Source: Meconema thalassinum
Lineage: Eukaryota; Arthropoda; Insecta; Orthoptera; Tettigoniidae
Assembly (NCBI GenBank): GCA_946902985.2
Contig: OX336391.1
Location: 75,369,947-75,433,946, forward strand
DNA length: 64,000 nt
Direction: 5' to 3'
Shown here one piece after another: positions 37,898-49,621 of this stretch (positions within the stretch are counted from its first letter, which is position 1; every line of letters starts with the position of its first letter). The notes under the pieces are model-generated. The model made no database searches, had not been told where the DNA came from, and worked only from the letters and a program-made list of their open reading frames with translations. Both the position numbers and the translations under genes were made by a program.

Positions 37898-39204
37898 CAG
37901 TGGCGGCCGGTAATAAGGTTGCAGTGTTGCACAACGACCAGATTAATTCATGAAAAACAATTAATTTTGTAATAATATTTTTAGTAGTAGAAGTTGTATG
38001 TATCTTTCTATATATATAGGAATTCATAATTCTGTTCTTTAATAATTCAGGAAATCTTATAGTAAGTTGCTGTGAACTGACTGAGAAAGCGAGGCGCGCC
38101 AACTCTCTAGGAGCGCTCGTCCGTTAGGTCGTTGCCAGGCCCAAGCACCGACCAGATCTCAATAGTGAAGGGTATGGCAGAGATGCTAGACCGGGTAAGC
38201 CCTATCCCAACAGTTAACACGGCTGGTCGTTGCCCGCTGACTGCAACCAGGAGCTGAGGCGCAGGCGTGGCCGGGGACATCCGAGATGCTCCGTCCATGT
38301 CTTGCAATGTTGCGCGTGAACTTGTGACACTCGCAGTTCTCGCCCTGGTATATAATAACTTACGTTGTTTTGTTCTCGTGAAGGTTTTCATATAGACTAA
38401 CTTGCATTCCATTTAATCCAATGAAATTGTGATGTCTCTGAACTGCGGCATTTGTTATGAATGAGGTACATCCGTTTAACCGCGCAATTGAATACAGTTG
38501 TCACCAATATCAAGCAGTCTTTTACCCTATCACTTCAAAGGTGCCCGCCGGAGGGCTAGGGGCAAGGAGGGGCCGTGTCACCACCCCCTGAAATCCTAAG
38601 AATATTTCGATTGTTCATTGTCACACCAGTTTATTTCATAAATTGAAGTTACTGATAGTTAACTGATTTAGTTGTGGGGATAATTCCAGAGTTTTATTTA
38701 ACTTAGTAATTTGCGATTATTTGAGAATATCTTCAGTTATTTAAAAAATCGGCGAACTGGATTAACATTACTATTTTAATGAACTGCTTGATTTTTATTT
38801 TTGTCGATACATGGTGATACAACTACATTTTTCCTGCTTTTAAAGAATGAACATTATGACGATGATTCACCAAGAAAAGCGAACTCCTATGGACAAAAAC
38901 TCTGAACTAAAAAAAACAACTCCCATTTATGCCATAAAGACTCTGCACCCAACGGTTTAAGAGCAGCCAAATAATGAATGTCACGAAGCAAGTAAGAAAT
39001 GAAACGAAAATTGCGCGGGGAAGGGGGAGGGGGAGGGGTGTAGTGTGTCTCAATATCACCTAGTGACATCTAGGTAACGAAATGAAAAGTAATACATGCC
39101 CCCTCCCCCTCCCCTAGAAAAATAATGCAGGTGCACATGTACCACCTTAATGAAAATAGTGCAACTCCCAGAAAAATTATCCGCCAGCCGCCACTGATTG
39201 AATC
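37890..39204. mobile_element. hAT-type non-autonomous element with 8-bp target duplication
   Basis: The element proper is 37898-39196 (1299 bp). It begins CAGTGGCGGCCGG and ends in the inverse of CAGTGGCGGCTGG, giving short terminal inverted repeats of hAT type. It is flanked by a perfect 8-bp duplication, ATTGAATC, at 37890-37897 and 39197-39204, the signature target size for hAT transposases. Inside there is no transposase frame; there is a G/C-rich purine/pyrimidine strand asymmetry near 39.01-39.12 kb (GGGGAAGGGGGAGGG and CCCCTCCCCCTCCCC). Confidence 0.88.
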
Positions 39205-40414
39205 CCAATCCTCACCTGAACTTCTTGCATCTCAATAGGGATTTGCCAATAGGCTTTCAATAGCTTGTCTCAATTCTGCTTCCATATATGTAGGCCTATA
39301 CATGCAAGAAATGAGTATGGTACTTATCAAAAATAAAGAAATAATAAGCTGATATGTACCCTACTATTCTAATTCTCTCCTACTCCTAAATCCTTCTCTG
39401 AACACTCATCTTAAAACAGAATGGTCTGCATTTTTGGACTAATTATAAAAATGTAGCCTATAAGAAGAAATGAACATGTCTCTGTTCTTATGCATTTTAT
39501 ATGATGCTTTAAAAAATCAATCTAGAAGAGCTAATTTAAGTTAACTTCACTACCACAATACTGCTTAAGAGTTAGACTGTTGAGGACTGATGACCAAGAT
39601 GTCCCTAACTTGAGCAAGGACTGCTTCACAACTTTATGTAAAATGTAAAGGGCCTCTACGTGGTTTGGGTCATTTCCGTACGTGTTACAAGGATATGTGT
39701 GCTGACTTTTTGGTGTTAAATGATGTAGGTTGGCAACACCATAAGTGGCGGCCATGTTGATTTTCTAGTAACTTATTTAAGGTGTCCCGGACTATAATAT
39801 AATAATGTCATAGCTCTGACACATCTTCAACAATTGTAATACTATGACAATCCCAAATGTCATCAAAAATACTCCTTATGAGTATTTACCAAAACTTCAA
39901 ATATAATTAAATATGACATTAATACATTTCCTTCGGTATGTTTAATAACATTACATCAATCCACAATCTTAACTGGCTTTATATCTGTTTAATACATCCT
40001 TCACAAATCATGTGAGAAATAATCGTCATCTGATCTGACAATAAGTCGTTAATGAAATAATTCTTCTTTGATCTATAATACAGATGGTCAATCTAACGTT
40101 GTATCAGAATAAAATTATACTCTGGAATAAATTCGAAAATTGAATCCCCACAATCTAAATCAAAACGCAATACAATAAAATGTCCATCGTTGCCTAAATA
40201 AATCTAAATATATTATTTTAAAAAAATCGTTCCAAAATAAAATATCGAACCTAAATACTCCTATCTTCTCGTAAAAATAATTAAATCCGTCAAATACTAA
40301 CTGAACGAATCCGAAATGAAATATGTCCAAAAATACTAATCCTGAATTCAAAAATACCAAGAAAGTAGGCTAAAATGATAAATATAGAATAATGGTCAGA
40401 TAGGCTCGAATATA
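39205..40414. other. No supported gene
   Basis: AT-rich. AAGTAGGCTAAAAT near 40.37 kb resembles the end of the hairpin-ended repeats and may be the remnant of a neighbouring copy. Confidence 0.4.
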
Positions 40415-41889
40415 AACAAGTAGTTCCGTGAAGAACTATACAGCCTATTTTCATATATCCTGCTCATGTTAATTGCCTCTATCAACATACAAAATTTCAG
40501 TTTAATTGCTGTAACAGATTCGTAGATATTGAGAACCGTCTAAATATTTCAGATGGTCGCCAGGTTGGATTTTTATTTTTGTACTATTACATTAAGATTA
40601 TTGTGTACGTGTGGTATTCAAACTTCAATCGCATGATTAGAACACAAGAAGTAAAAACGAGATTTTAAAATTATGCACAGCAGCCATCTTGTGATTATGC
40701 AAACAATTGAAATAAATTAGATGCCAGTGGATCAACATTTGTATAAGCATTTAACGTGCAACGTTTCACGGCACTCGGATAGTTAATTCGCGAGAAACGT
40801 CCATTTAAATATTTATACTTCGCGTCGCCGCCATGTTGGATTTGTGCTCACCAGGTTACTGAAGTCCTATAGGTGAACATATGTTCATAGTCTCTATGAA
40901 CATTAAAAAATTCAGTTTGGTTGCTGTAAAAGATTCATAGATATTGAGAACCGTCTAAATATTTCGGAAGCTCGCCAATTAGGATTGTTATATGTATAGG
41001 CCATAGAGTTATGTACCATTCAAGGACAATTATTGCCTAGGTTCATTATTCAAACTTTCACTTCGATCGCATGATTACGACACAAGAAATAAAAACGTAA
41101 TTTTAAAATTTCACACAGCCGCCATCTTGAGGTTATGTAAACAATTGAATTAAGTTAGATGGCAGTGCATTAAAAACTGCAAAATCATTTACTCTACCAC
41201 ATTTCACGGTGCTCAGAGAGTTAAATCACGAGAAAAGTCTATTAAAACATTTCAAATTCGCTTGGTCACCATGTTAGTTTTGTACCTTACAGGTTTATGA
41301 AATATACTTAGGTAAACTTGTATCAGTACCCTTTATCACCGTACAAAATTGCAGGGTGATATCTGTAATAGTTTCGGAGATATAGAATGTCAGTGAAATA
41401 TTTCGCACAGCCGCCATTTTGAGGTTACGTAAACAATTGAACTAAATTAGACTTCAATGCATTACAATGTGTATAAACAATTGCTATACCAAGTTTCCTT
41501 ACGTTTGGATAGTTAAATCGCGAGAAAAGTCTATTTAAAAGTCTCAACTTCGCTTGGCCGCCATGTTGGTTTTGTAGTCACCAGGTTTTTGAAAGTCTCA
41601 TAGGTGAACTTCTAGTAGTGCCCTTTATCACAGTGCACAATTTCAGGGCGATATCCGTAATAGTATGTTGGATTGGTGAGACGAAACAAAATTTGAAGGG
41701 CACGGTCGAGGTCGTCGGGAATAGCGCTATGAACTTACCGAGTTTCATTGAAATCGCTCCAGCCGTTTAGATTTTATTAGGGGACACACACACACACCTC
41801 ACACACACACACACACACACGCACACACACACGGACAAAAGGTGATCTCATAAGCCTATTTTTTCAAAATTGAAAATAGGCTAAAAATG
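40415..41889. repeat. Tandem-repeat element with hairpin/inverted ends, copy 2
   Basis: The left end has AGCCTATTTTCA (about 40441-40452) preceded by GTGAAGAACTATAC; the right end has TGAAAATAGGCTA in a hairpin with AAGCCTATTTT. About three degenerate units of ~300-430 bp lie inside (GATATTGAGAACCGTCTAAA; CCGCCAT near 40682, 41120 and 41411; CGCGAGAAA). The tail has TCGCTCCAGCCGTTTAG followed by a (CA)n run at 41.79-41.83 kb. Same architecture as 10575-12016 although the internal units differ in sequence. Confidence 0.75.
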
Positions 41890-42272
41890 GAAGCAGAGAC
41901 GACCCGAACAACTACCGGTCCATCTGTGTAATATCAATTCTGTACAAGGTTTTCACTAAAATTCTTACTAAAAGGCAAACTATATTATTTGATGAAAATC
42001 AGTCACCAGAACAAGCTGGTTTCCGTGCTAGCTACAATAAAATTGACCATCTCCAAGCAGTAAACCAGATCCTAGAGAAGGCAGATGAGTACAACATAAC
42101 GTTGCACATTGGTTTCGTGAACTACAGCAAGGCCATTGATACAGTGGAACATACGAGGGTTTTGAATGCTTTGAAAGTTATAGGAGTAGAGAACAAGTAT
42201 GTAGGGCTCGTATAGATTATATAACCAAACAGCGCCGCCAAAATAAGAACAGAAATAGAGGGCACGCCATTC

Positions 42273-42304
<32 letters not shown>

Positions 42305-43185
42305 GGCGTTAAACAAGGTGACCCGATCTCGCCAAAATTGTTCACATGCCTGCTGGAGCACGTTTTTAGAAAATTGGATTGGGAAAAGAAAATATATGGC
42401 ATAAACATTAATGAGGAAAGATTCTCAAACTTACATTTCTCAGAAGAGATACTGTTGGTCGCTAAAACTGGGAAAGAGATGGAATACATGCTTAAAGATC
42501 TGTGTGGGAAAAGCGAGGAAGTGGGACTAAAAATGAACCCTGGTAAAACTAGGTTAATGTCACCTTCAAATGATATAGCAATATCATTGAATGGATCATA
42601 AATTGATTATACCGACAAATATATTTACTTAGGTCAATCAATATCATTAAAAAAGAGAGGAGAGAGAGAAATTATAGGAAGGGTGGCCATGGCATGGGGT
42701 AAGTTTTGGAGTTTGAAGTTCATTTTCCAAAATGAATCTCTCCAGTTGAAGACAACAATAGAAATAATAGAAAGCAGTGTAATACCAGTGCTAATCTATG
42801 GATGCCAAACATGGGCATGCACACAAAGGGAAACAGAAATACTTCAGAGATGCCAACGTAGTATGGAGAGACGGATTCTCGACATCAAATGGAGTGATAG
42901 AGTGACAAATGCAGAATTTAAAAAGAAGACAAAAACTCAGGATGTGGCGAGACAATCACGGACACTAAAATGGAAGTGGGGAGGTCATGCATCCAGACTA
43001 AATCATGACAGATGGGCGTATGTCACCACAGTTTGGGATCCCGAATTGGAAAGAGGAGCAGAGGACGTCCAAGGCGAAGATGGTCTGACGACTTCACGAG
43101 AGCACTATGCGCAAGATGGACTAGAACGGTTAGAGACAGAAACAAGTGGAGAGACATATTGAAAGACTTAGCCAGCCCAGATCGG
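41890..43185 (+). pseudogene. RTE-like non-LTR retrotransposon, reverse transcriptase fragment
   Basis: Reverse-transcriptase motifs in order: NNYRSICVISILYKVFTKIL (41.92 kb), SPEQAGFRASYNKIDHLQ (42.01 kb), VNYSKAIDTVEHTRVLNALK (42.12 kb, motif A degraded), GVKQGDPISPKLFTCLLE (42.31 kb), a damaged motif C (HFSEEILLVAK, where FADD is expected), GLKMNPGKTRLM (42.53 kb). The C-terminal part at 42683-43162 has AMAWGKFWSLKF, YGCQTW, MERRILDIKWSDR and WKWGGHASRL, a pattern typical of RTE-type elements. Several stops and an (AAAG)n expansion interrupt it. The endonuclease half is missing. Confidence 0.88.
42273..42303. repeat. (AAAG)n microsatellite inside the RT fragment
   Basis: About seven AAAG units lie directly before GGCGTTAAACAAGG (RT motif B), displacing codons. 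Confidence 0.9.
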
Positions 43186-44362
43186 TGATAAATGATTAAT
43201 ATATATCTTGTTAGTTTACATGCCATTGCAGAAACATCCCAGCTCGATATCTGCTACGTAGATATATCGAAAGCATTTGACTCAATAGACCATACCTTAC
43301 TACTCCACAAAATCGATGAACGGTTCAATATACATGGCAATCTCCTAACACTCCTCCCGGCTTTCTACAGAACCGACAACAGAGAGACGTAATATCAGGC
43401 ACTTCATCCCCTTGGCTACCTGTGCTCTCCGACGTCCCACAAGGCAGTACCCTTGGCCCACATTTATTTTCATTATTTATGGACGACCTACCATCCAAAC
43501 TCTCTGACACAGCCGATACCCTACTCTTCGCAGACGACTGCAAGATTTTCAAGGAAATTAAGACACCAGCCGACGCCGCACTCCTTCAGTCCTCACTTAA
43601 CGCTCTGTCCGACTGGTGCCGACATGGAAGTTGGATCCAAACCCAGATAACTGCAACTTTTTAACAATTACCTTACGCAATTCCCCAGTACCTACAAAAT
43701 ATTCCTTACTAGACAGGCCCATTACCGCAGTTGCGCATCAGCGAGATCTCGGCGTCATATTCGACAGCCAGCTAAGATTTTAAAAAACACATACAACATT
43801 CTTTATCCAAAGCCATGAAATTCCTTGGCATACTCATCCGCTTCACAGAAATATCAAATCCCACAGCTCTTCGACTCTATTACCACTCGCTAATCCAGCC
43901 CATTGCCAACTACTGCTCTCCCATTTGGATAACTTCTTGCCCGTCAAACATAGCTAAATTAAACAGAATTGAATCCTTCTTTGCTGCCATTGTAAGGAAC
44001 AGAATGCCAAGGTTTAGACACTTCACCACTCAGCAGGTACTTTCGGCCATAAACATCCCTCCCCTCAACATGACACGCCAGGTAACTGACCTGTCCTTCT
44101 TACACTCAATTTTAAATGGACATTACCGTTCGGACAACCTGCTGTCACTCTTCAAACTAAGAGCCCCCCCCCCCTGCTCTACCAGGCTCAAAGATAATAT
44201 GCACATTCCACACACTAAACTTTCCATAATCCAATGATCCTTCCAAAACCGCATATCATCCCTGTACAATAGCATAGCAAGTAAACGCGAGTTGGACATA
44301 TCCACAAACAATAGGACGTTCCTGAAACAGGTGAAGGAGAACTTAAACAGTATTTAGAACTG
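43186..44362 (+). pseudogene. Jockey/CR1-group non-LTR reverse transcriptase fragment
   Basis: Encodes, in shifting frames, motif A (CYVDISKAFDSIDHTLLLHK, 43.25 kb), motif B (DVPQGSTLGPHLFSLFMDDL, 43.43 kb), motif C (LLFADDCKIF, 43.52 kb), then the C-terminal region (LYYHSLIQPIANYCSPIW, 43.87 kb; ending near 44.36 kb). At least three frame changes or stops (43.39, 43.66, 43.78 kb) kill it. It starts directly after the RTE fragment, in the same orientation. The 3' untranslated tail probably runs to about 44.55 kb. Confidence 0.85.
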
Positions 44363-46400
44363 TCATCTTGGCCATTGACGACACAGCTACGAGCAAGGAC
44401 ATTCTACCGGCTCTTGATCTGGACTTCTTTTGTTTGGTGATTTGTTAAATTTATTTTATATTTTACTTTAAATTGTTATTTGGTTGTTATTTGTACAAGC
44501 GTGAAGGGCTAGCTTAGCTGTAGTTTGTGCTTTGATTAATAAATTTTAAAAAATGCCTAAGAGTAGGCGAGCAGAAGGGGTTCTGCCCCACCCATTTTAT
44601 TTGTACCCGACTGTACATGTTAAGATAATTTATATCTCTCGAACGCCTGGTCCGATTTTGACAAATGAGGTGTCGTTGGACTCGAGCTGACGTCCTCTTT
44701 CCTATGAACCACTCGTTATATATATATTTTTTTGAAATTTTTGTTTTCGAAAGTAGGTGATAGTTTGAAAACCAAACATGATAGAATGTTGTGCCATGGC
44801 TCAAACGAACGGACTCTGTGTCCTTTATTTTTCATAATAAATCTTTTTTATTTTTTGTGTTTTTTGAAAACAGTCCAATTTTGAAATTCCTATATTATGG
44901 AAACTAGGACTTTTACAAAAAACTTTGTTTGACATAAATGAAAGGCCCCTACGCCCTCTACTGCCAAAATAAACTTCAAGCCTCTAGGACTAAAACTGTG
45001 CAGTAGTGGGGTGAGGCGGGTTCTACCCATAATCGCGTGTGTGCTTGAATACGTATGGCTATGTTGGAAAAATATTGTGGTGGGGGAGGACTAGGGTCGA
45101 GTGAGGTGTCGTTTATATGGTATTTCTTCCGCTCTATTTGATGGTGAGGTTATTTTAAAAATGGGCGAAATTTGGAAACGCAATTTGAGGTAAACGTGCG
45201 TTTTTATTATTTTGGTGATATTTAATGAGATTGTAAGGCTAGAACGATCTGTTGTTTAGAAACGGGGTGACGTCCTCTTTGCTAAGAATGTGTTTTGATT
45301 AAAAAGAAATGAAAATTCTTGGTTTTGGATTTTTGATTATTTTGGAAACTAACACGTTTACTAATAAGTTTGTTTGACATAAATGAAAGGTCTCTACCCC
45401 CTCTACCAAGAAAATAAATGTCAAGTCTCTAGGACAAGAACTATGCATTTTATTTTTTTATTTTTTTTAAATAAAAGAGTGTTCGTAGACAAAGTAGCCG
45501 GTAGCGCTGGGCGTGTGTTACAACGAGGCTATGACTGACCATGGTGAATACAGGAAATTGCCATTTCGACGGGGCGATGTATGGCAAATCGAGGGGTCGC
45601 TTTTCGATATTTTTTCCTATGACGAATGAATGAAGGTGAATATTTTGAAATGTGACAAGCATGCTAAGGTTTTTTTACCCCTGAAGGGGATCTTTAACGT
45701 TTTAGTTAACGGTGATGAGAGAGATCGCTCTCTGACACAACAGACGGTTGTAGGATATGGCCAAGTGATTCTTAGACGTTGGCGATCTCGGTGACCGTGC
45801 CCGGAGGAAAGGAATTGCTATTTTGGTGGGATGGTGGAGGCAGCTTATGACGGTTGGTTTTGTGACATTTCCTATGGCGGATGGAGGTGTTACTTGAAAA
45901 TGTGTTAAGTGTGCTAGGAATTTTTTACCCCTGAAGGGGATCTTTAACATGCTAGTAAACGGTAATAAGCGAGACTGATGTCTGGCGGTGTAAATGGTTT
46001 TAGAATATGCAAATCTATAACATTTCCTCGACCAAGTCATGTGAATGTACTCAAAGAGCCAAAACGGTAAGGTCATTGGCCTGAAATGTTATAAACTAAA
46101 TATTGAACTGGGTAAAGTCTTGTGTTTTAGGGTGAAAGTATGTGGTTAACATGATCATGTATTGAGGGTGGCCGCTTGCTAGTAATTATTATTACAGTAA
46201 AATGTTTAATAATAATAATAATAATAACAAGACACACATGTTTTCAATGCTAACACACACACACAGTCCTGCTCACTGGAGACTGAATATTGTACCTAGC
46301 CAGAGGACTTGTGAGAGAGACTGCTGATAAGACAAAAATGTCTACGTAAGCAGGACGTGTGATATCAGCTTACTTGCCTCGTGGTGGCTAGCAGGTGTGC
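44363..46400. repeat. Gene-free repeat region with a ~250-bp tandem duplication
   Basis: No credible frame. The string TTTTTTACCCCTGAAGGGGA followed by TCTTTAAC occurs at about 45671 and again at about 45921, inside two diverged units of ~250 bp (about 45480-45730 and 45730-45980). ACCCC-TGA-AGGGGAT can form a small hairpin. GACGTCCTCTTT also recurs at 44.69 and 45.27 kb. An (AAT)n run lies at 46209-46230. Confidence 0.5.
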
Positions 46401-46679
46401 TGTTTAAGCAGAGACCGCCAATTTGGTTCTTAGACAGCCGTACTACCGATGTATAAGAGGCAGCCATTTTGGTTCCTTATTAAAAACCTGAAACTAGTAT
46501 AAGGTACACGAATCTTATTCTGATTTAGGAATGTGAAGAGGCGTGAGAACACGTGTGAGAGAGAGAACATTTCTAGGTCAAAACGCTGAGAAAATGCAAC
46601 TCTCTCTGTTGCTAGGCTAACTGATAACGATTGCGTTAGTGATGCACTTGCCATTTTAGCAAACGGATGTATACTGTAG

Positions 46680-47591
46680 AGCTCTGAACTGAACTTTGGA
46701 AGAAAAAAATCCTTTTATTTTCTGGTAAGTACCTATGAATGATTATTTTAATAATGAAATGCTAATGAACCTTAAATTTGTAGTTATTGATCAGGTAATT
46801 AATGATTTTTATTTATTTATTTATTTGTTTGCAGATAACCGGTATACGTTACATGTCTGAGATACAAGAAATCATTGAGCTTTTGGGCCCACTAGAAGGA
46901 AACAGTAACAAGCCAGTGCAAGTGAAGGTGAGATTATTTTTTTAAACTAACTTGTTTCATTTTTTTGTTTGATATTATTTTATTTTATTTTATAATATGT
47001 AAGTATTAACCTGAATTTAGGTATTTATAGCTGTTTATTTTATTTATTTCTAGAAACTTAGAAAGAAAAGCCTTACCGCCGTAGCAGTTGCTGAAAACCC
47101 AAGACGCAGTAGAGTGCAACCATTGTTTCCAGGCAGTGAACTATTGAAAACTCAGGTAAGTCTAACTTAAAAATGCTATTCCATTTTACCATTACTGAAA
47201 ACTCGTGGACAAAAAATTCATTACCTGTACATGACTAGGACAATGATTGATTTCTTGAATAATGGCCATGTATTGACAAACGGTACAAGACTATATTGGT
47301 TGTTGACTGGGAAAAGTACAAGGCTATGTTTGATTTTCTAAAAACAACAAATTTAAATTTAATTTATGGGTGGTTCCCTATGGACTCAATAAATATCCAC
47401 AGGTTTGAACAAGATAATCTGAACAATACTTATTTTTGTTTATATATTTGTTAAAGAGAAATGTAAATGACTGCTGCTTTATAAAAAAAATGTACATGGG
47501 TTACTGTTAGTGCAGACATACAGTTTATGTTTTTTATATTTTTGATGGTGTTTTTATTTAATGCCAATTAACGTTAAAGTTTAATTATAAG

Positions 47592-47625
<34 letters not shown>

Positions 47626-47693
47626 GTGATGAGTTATTTTGTTTGTTTTTTTAGGTGTGGTCATACGCCATTAACATAGTGAACAGACAGTGA
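46680..47693 (+). CDS. Possible small spliced gene upstream of the IAP homologue
   Basis: Four candidate exons with canonical splice sites: a non-coding exon ending at 46724 (CTG|GTAAGT), 46835-46927 (after TTTGTTTGCAG; ATG at 46853; donor AAG|GTGAG), 47054-47155 (after TTTATTTCTAG; donor CAG|GTAAG) and 47655-47693 (after GTTTTTTTAG; TGA at 47691). Phases agree (75 + 102 + 39 nt) and give a 71-residue, lysine- and arginine-rich protein starting MSEIQEIIELLGPLEGN. I do not recognise it. The agreement of four splice signals and phase is better than chance, but codon support is slight. An alternative is that these exons are the 5' part of a longer transcript running into the IAP frame. Confidence 0.35.
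47592..47626. repeat. (TGAT)n microsatellite in the third intron
   Basis: Eight or so TGAT units just upstream of the candidate 3' splice site at 47654. Confidence 0.9.
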
Positions 47694-47772
47694 AAAAAAT
47701 GCATACATTGTGGTTTAAAGTACTGTGAGCAACGTTAATAACTTACAAGAAGAACAAGTTTTATTATAACAC

Positions 47773-48803
47773 ATGGCGTTAGTACCAAATAAAACAAGTG
47801 AACAAGTTGGTTTACCACGTGGGTTAAATTTAAAATCAGAACATGACCATTGGTTAACATTTGAATCCTGGCCTGTAGGCTTTTTGTCAACACAAAAACT
47901 TGCAAAAGCCGTTTTATTTTTACTTGAACCGAGAAGATGTGGTGCGCTGTGTGTCTTGTCGTATTGAACTTTCACACTGGGAAGAAGGGGATGATCCCTT
48001 TAGAGACCATTTGCGATGGACTCCTTGTTGTCCTTTCATGCTTGGAAAACAAGTGGGTAAACTACCAGTGTATCCATTTTACCGAACCACAAGACCATTG
48101 GCCGCTACTTACGTTTCTGAATGACAAATAAATAATAATAATAATAATAATAATATATTACCAGCCAACAACGGTAGTGGCGATATATGTGGTCCATATG
48201 GCATAGACATTGTTAAACTGGCATGTGTTTTTGAAAAATTGGGAGTTTGCAAGACTAAAGCACTAGCACACCCAGAGTACAGCTCTATTGAAAAACGTTT
48301 AGAATCTTATAAAAATGTTTAGCCATTAATATTAAAACACCTTACCAAACAGCTAATTGAAGCTGTATTTGTTATACTGGTGAAGAGGATAAAACAATAT
48401 GTTTTATTGTGGATTTGCTTTAATGGATTGGCAAATGACTGATGACCCTTTGGTGAAACACGCTCGTTGGTTACCTAACTGTAGATACATGGTGTTGCTT
48501 AAAGTTCAGGAATTTGTGAACACTATTCGTAAAGAAAACGTGATTGCAGCACAAGACATAAAAGTGCCTTTAGAGTTAGAACACGCGGAGCAAATACATG
48601 AGGCTGAAAAAAAAGACTTGTCTCACGAACAGATACAAAAGTATGACCAACAATTTTGTAAAATTTGTTATCAATATGAACTAGGTGTTGTATTTTTGCC
48701 TTGTGGACACATGATAGCCTGTATCAAGTGTGCATTAGAACTTAAAACTTGTGCTATATGCAGAAAAGCAGTATCTGCTACATTTAGGGCAATTCATGCA
48801 TAA
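47773..48803 (+). pseudogene. IAP homologue (BIR-BIR-RING), left-arm copy, disrupted
   Basis: Family: inhibitors of apoptosis, which bind caspases through BIR zinc domains and act as E3 ubiquitin ligases through a C-terminal RING. ATG at 47773. First BIR: WLTFESWPVGFLSTQKLAKA (47.85 kb), then in the next frame CVSC, HWEEGDDPFRDHLRWTPCC (47.95-48.04 kb) with the C-x2-C-x16-H-x6-C spacing. Second BIR: HPEYSSIEKRLESYKN (48.27 kb), then YCGFALMDWQMTDDPLVKHA and WLPNC (48.40-48.48 kb). RING: CKIC, FLPCGHMIACIKCA, TCAICRK (48.65-48.77 kb), to a TAA at 48801. Lesions: a small indel near 47912, stop at about 48122, TAG at about 48318, and indels near 48370 and 48400. The BIR2-end-plus-RING part (48399-48803) is a clean open frame. 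No introns are evident, as in viral and retro-copied IAPs. Confidence 0.9.
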
Positions 48804-48914
48804 CTAGTAAAATTTATTAGCAATGCATAGTGAAAAATTCCTAATTGCACAATATTATAAAAGCTGTTTTAGGGTGTAATATAAATGCTTTTCTTTTGTT
48901 TATAGACTACTACA

Positions 48915-49196
48915 ATGAATGTTTTGAATGCTGTGGGTCAAGCATGTGGCTTAGAGACAAAGAAGCTCAGCGAATTGCCAACGCATATTCTATTCCGCAT
49001 TGTCAAGATTCGGAAATTGAAAACAGCATAACGTGATCGTGTACTTTGTATAAGTGAAAAGTTTGAGACATTTCAGCCTACACGGTTTAATGATATGTCG
49101 GAGAGTGTTTTCGATGAAGTCAATAATGCTGTACAACCTGTACACTTAATTTATGAAGGTTTTAAAAACAATAGATGCATGGTTCGTTTTAATTAA
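48915..49196 (+). pseudogene. Small OB-fold-like protein, left-arm copy, one in-frame stop
   Basis: ATG at 48915 (MNVLNAVGQACGLETKKLSE), 93 codons, TAA at 49194. The pattern (KLSELPTHI, then a KIRKLKTA segment, FQPTRFNDMSE, IYEGFKNNRCMVRFN) resembles a widespread class of small invertebrate proteins with a YxV...T-x-G-x-x-V...LPxR layout that I would guess is an OB-type nucleic-acid-binding fold; this is inference. A TAA at 49029-49031 interrupts it; the right-arm copy has a tyrosine codon there. Just upstream, CTTTTGTTTATAG ending at 48905 looks like a 3' splice site, so a 5' exon may exist. Confidence 0.6.
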
Positions 49197-49487
49197 ATAA
49201 ATAAAAAAATGTCAAATAATACTGGAAGATATAATTCATGACAATGGACTGAAAGAAAAATATGTGTATAGAATAATAATGTTTTAGTGTTTAGTATTGT
49301 CTTAAAAATATTATCATGAAACCAAAAAAAATGTACATAAAGTTTGTAAATAATTGAAACTAATGGTACAATGTAGTTTTATTTTCTACAGAAGTCAGAA
49401 TATTTAACATTGCAGAGTATACATGATTATGACTATAAAAAGCACACTTAATACAAGTCTTTGCCTTTACGAAAGTGTGTTATAGTT

Positions 49488-49621
49488 TTAAAAACAAAGT
49501 TTTTTGTAGATCTTTTTTCTTCCACGGTGAACAATAGGCATGAAAACGTTATTGTCTTGTTTCGGATCATTATCAATATCATAATCATAAGCAGCATGAT
49601 CTATATCACTATTATTATAAT
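49488..49621 (-). pseudogene. FLYWCH gene, left-arm copy, 3' fragment
   Basis: Minus-strand C-terminal coding end (acidic, then NNVFMPIVHRGRKKIYKKLC and TAA at 49488-49490), matching the end of the right-arm gene at 62650-62803. It is separated from its 5' part (59479-59918) by element 3. Convergent with the OB-like gene. Confidence 0.8.
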
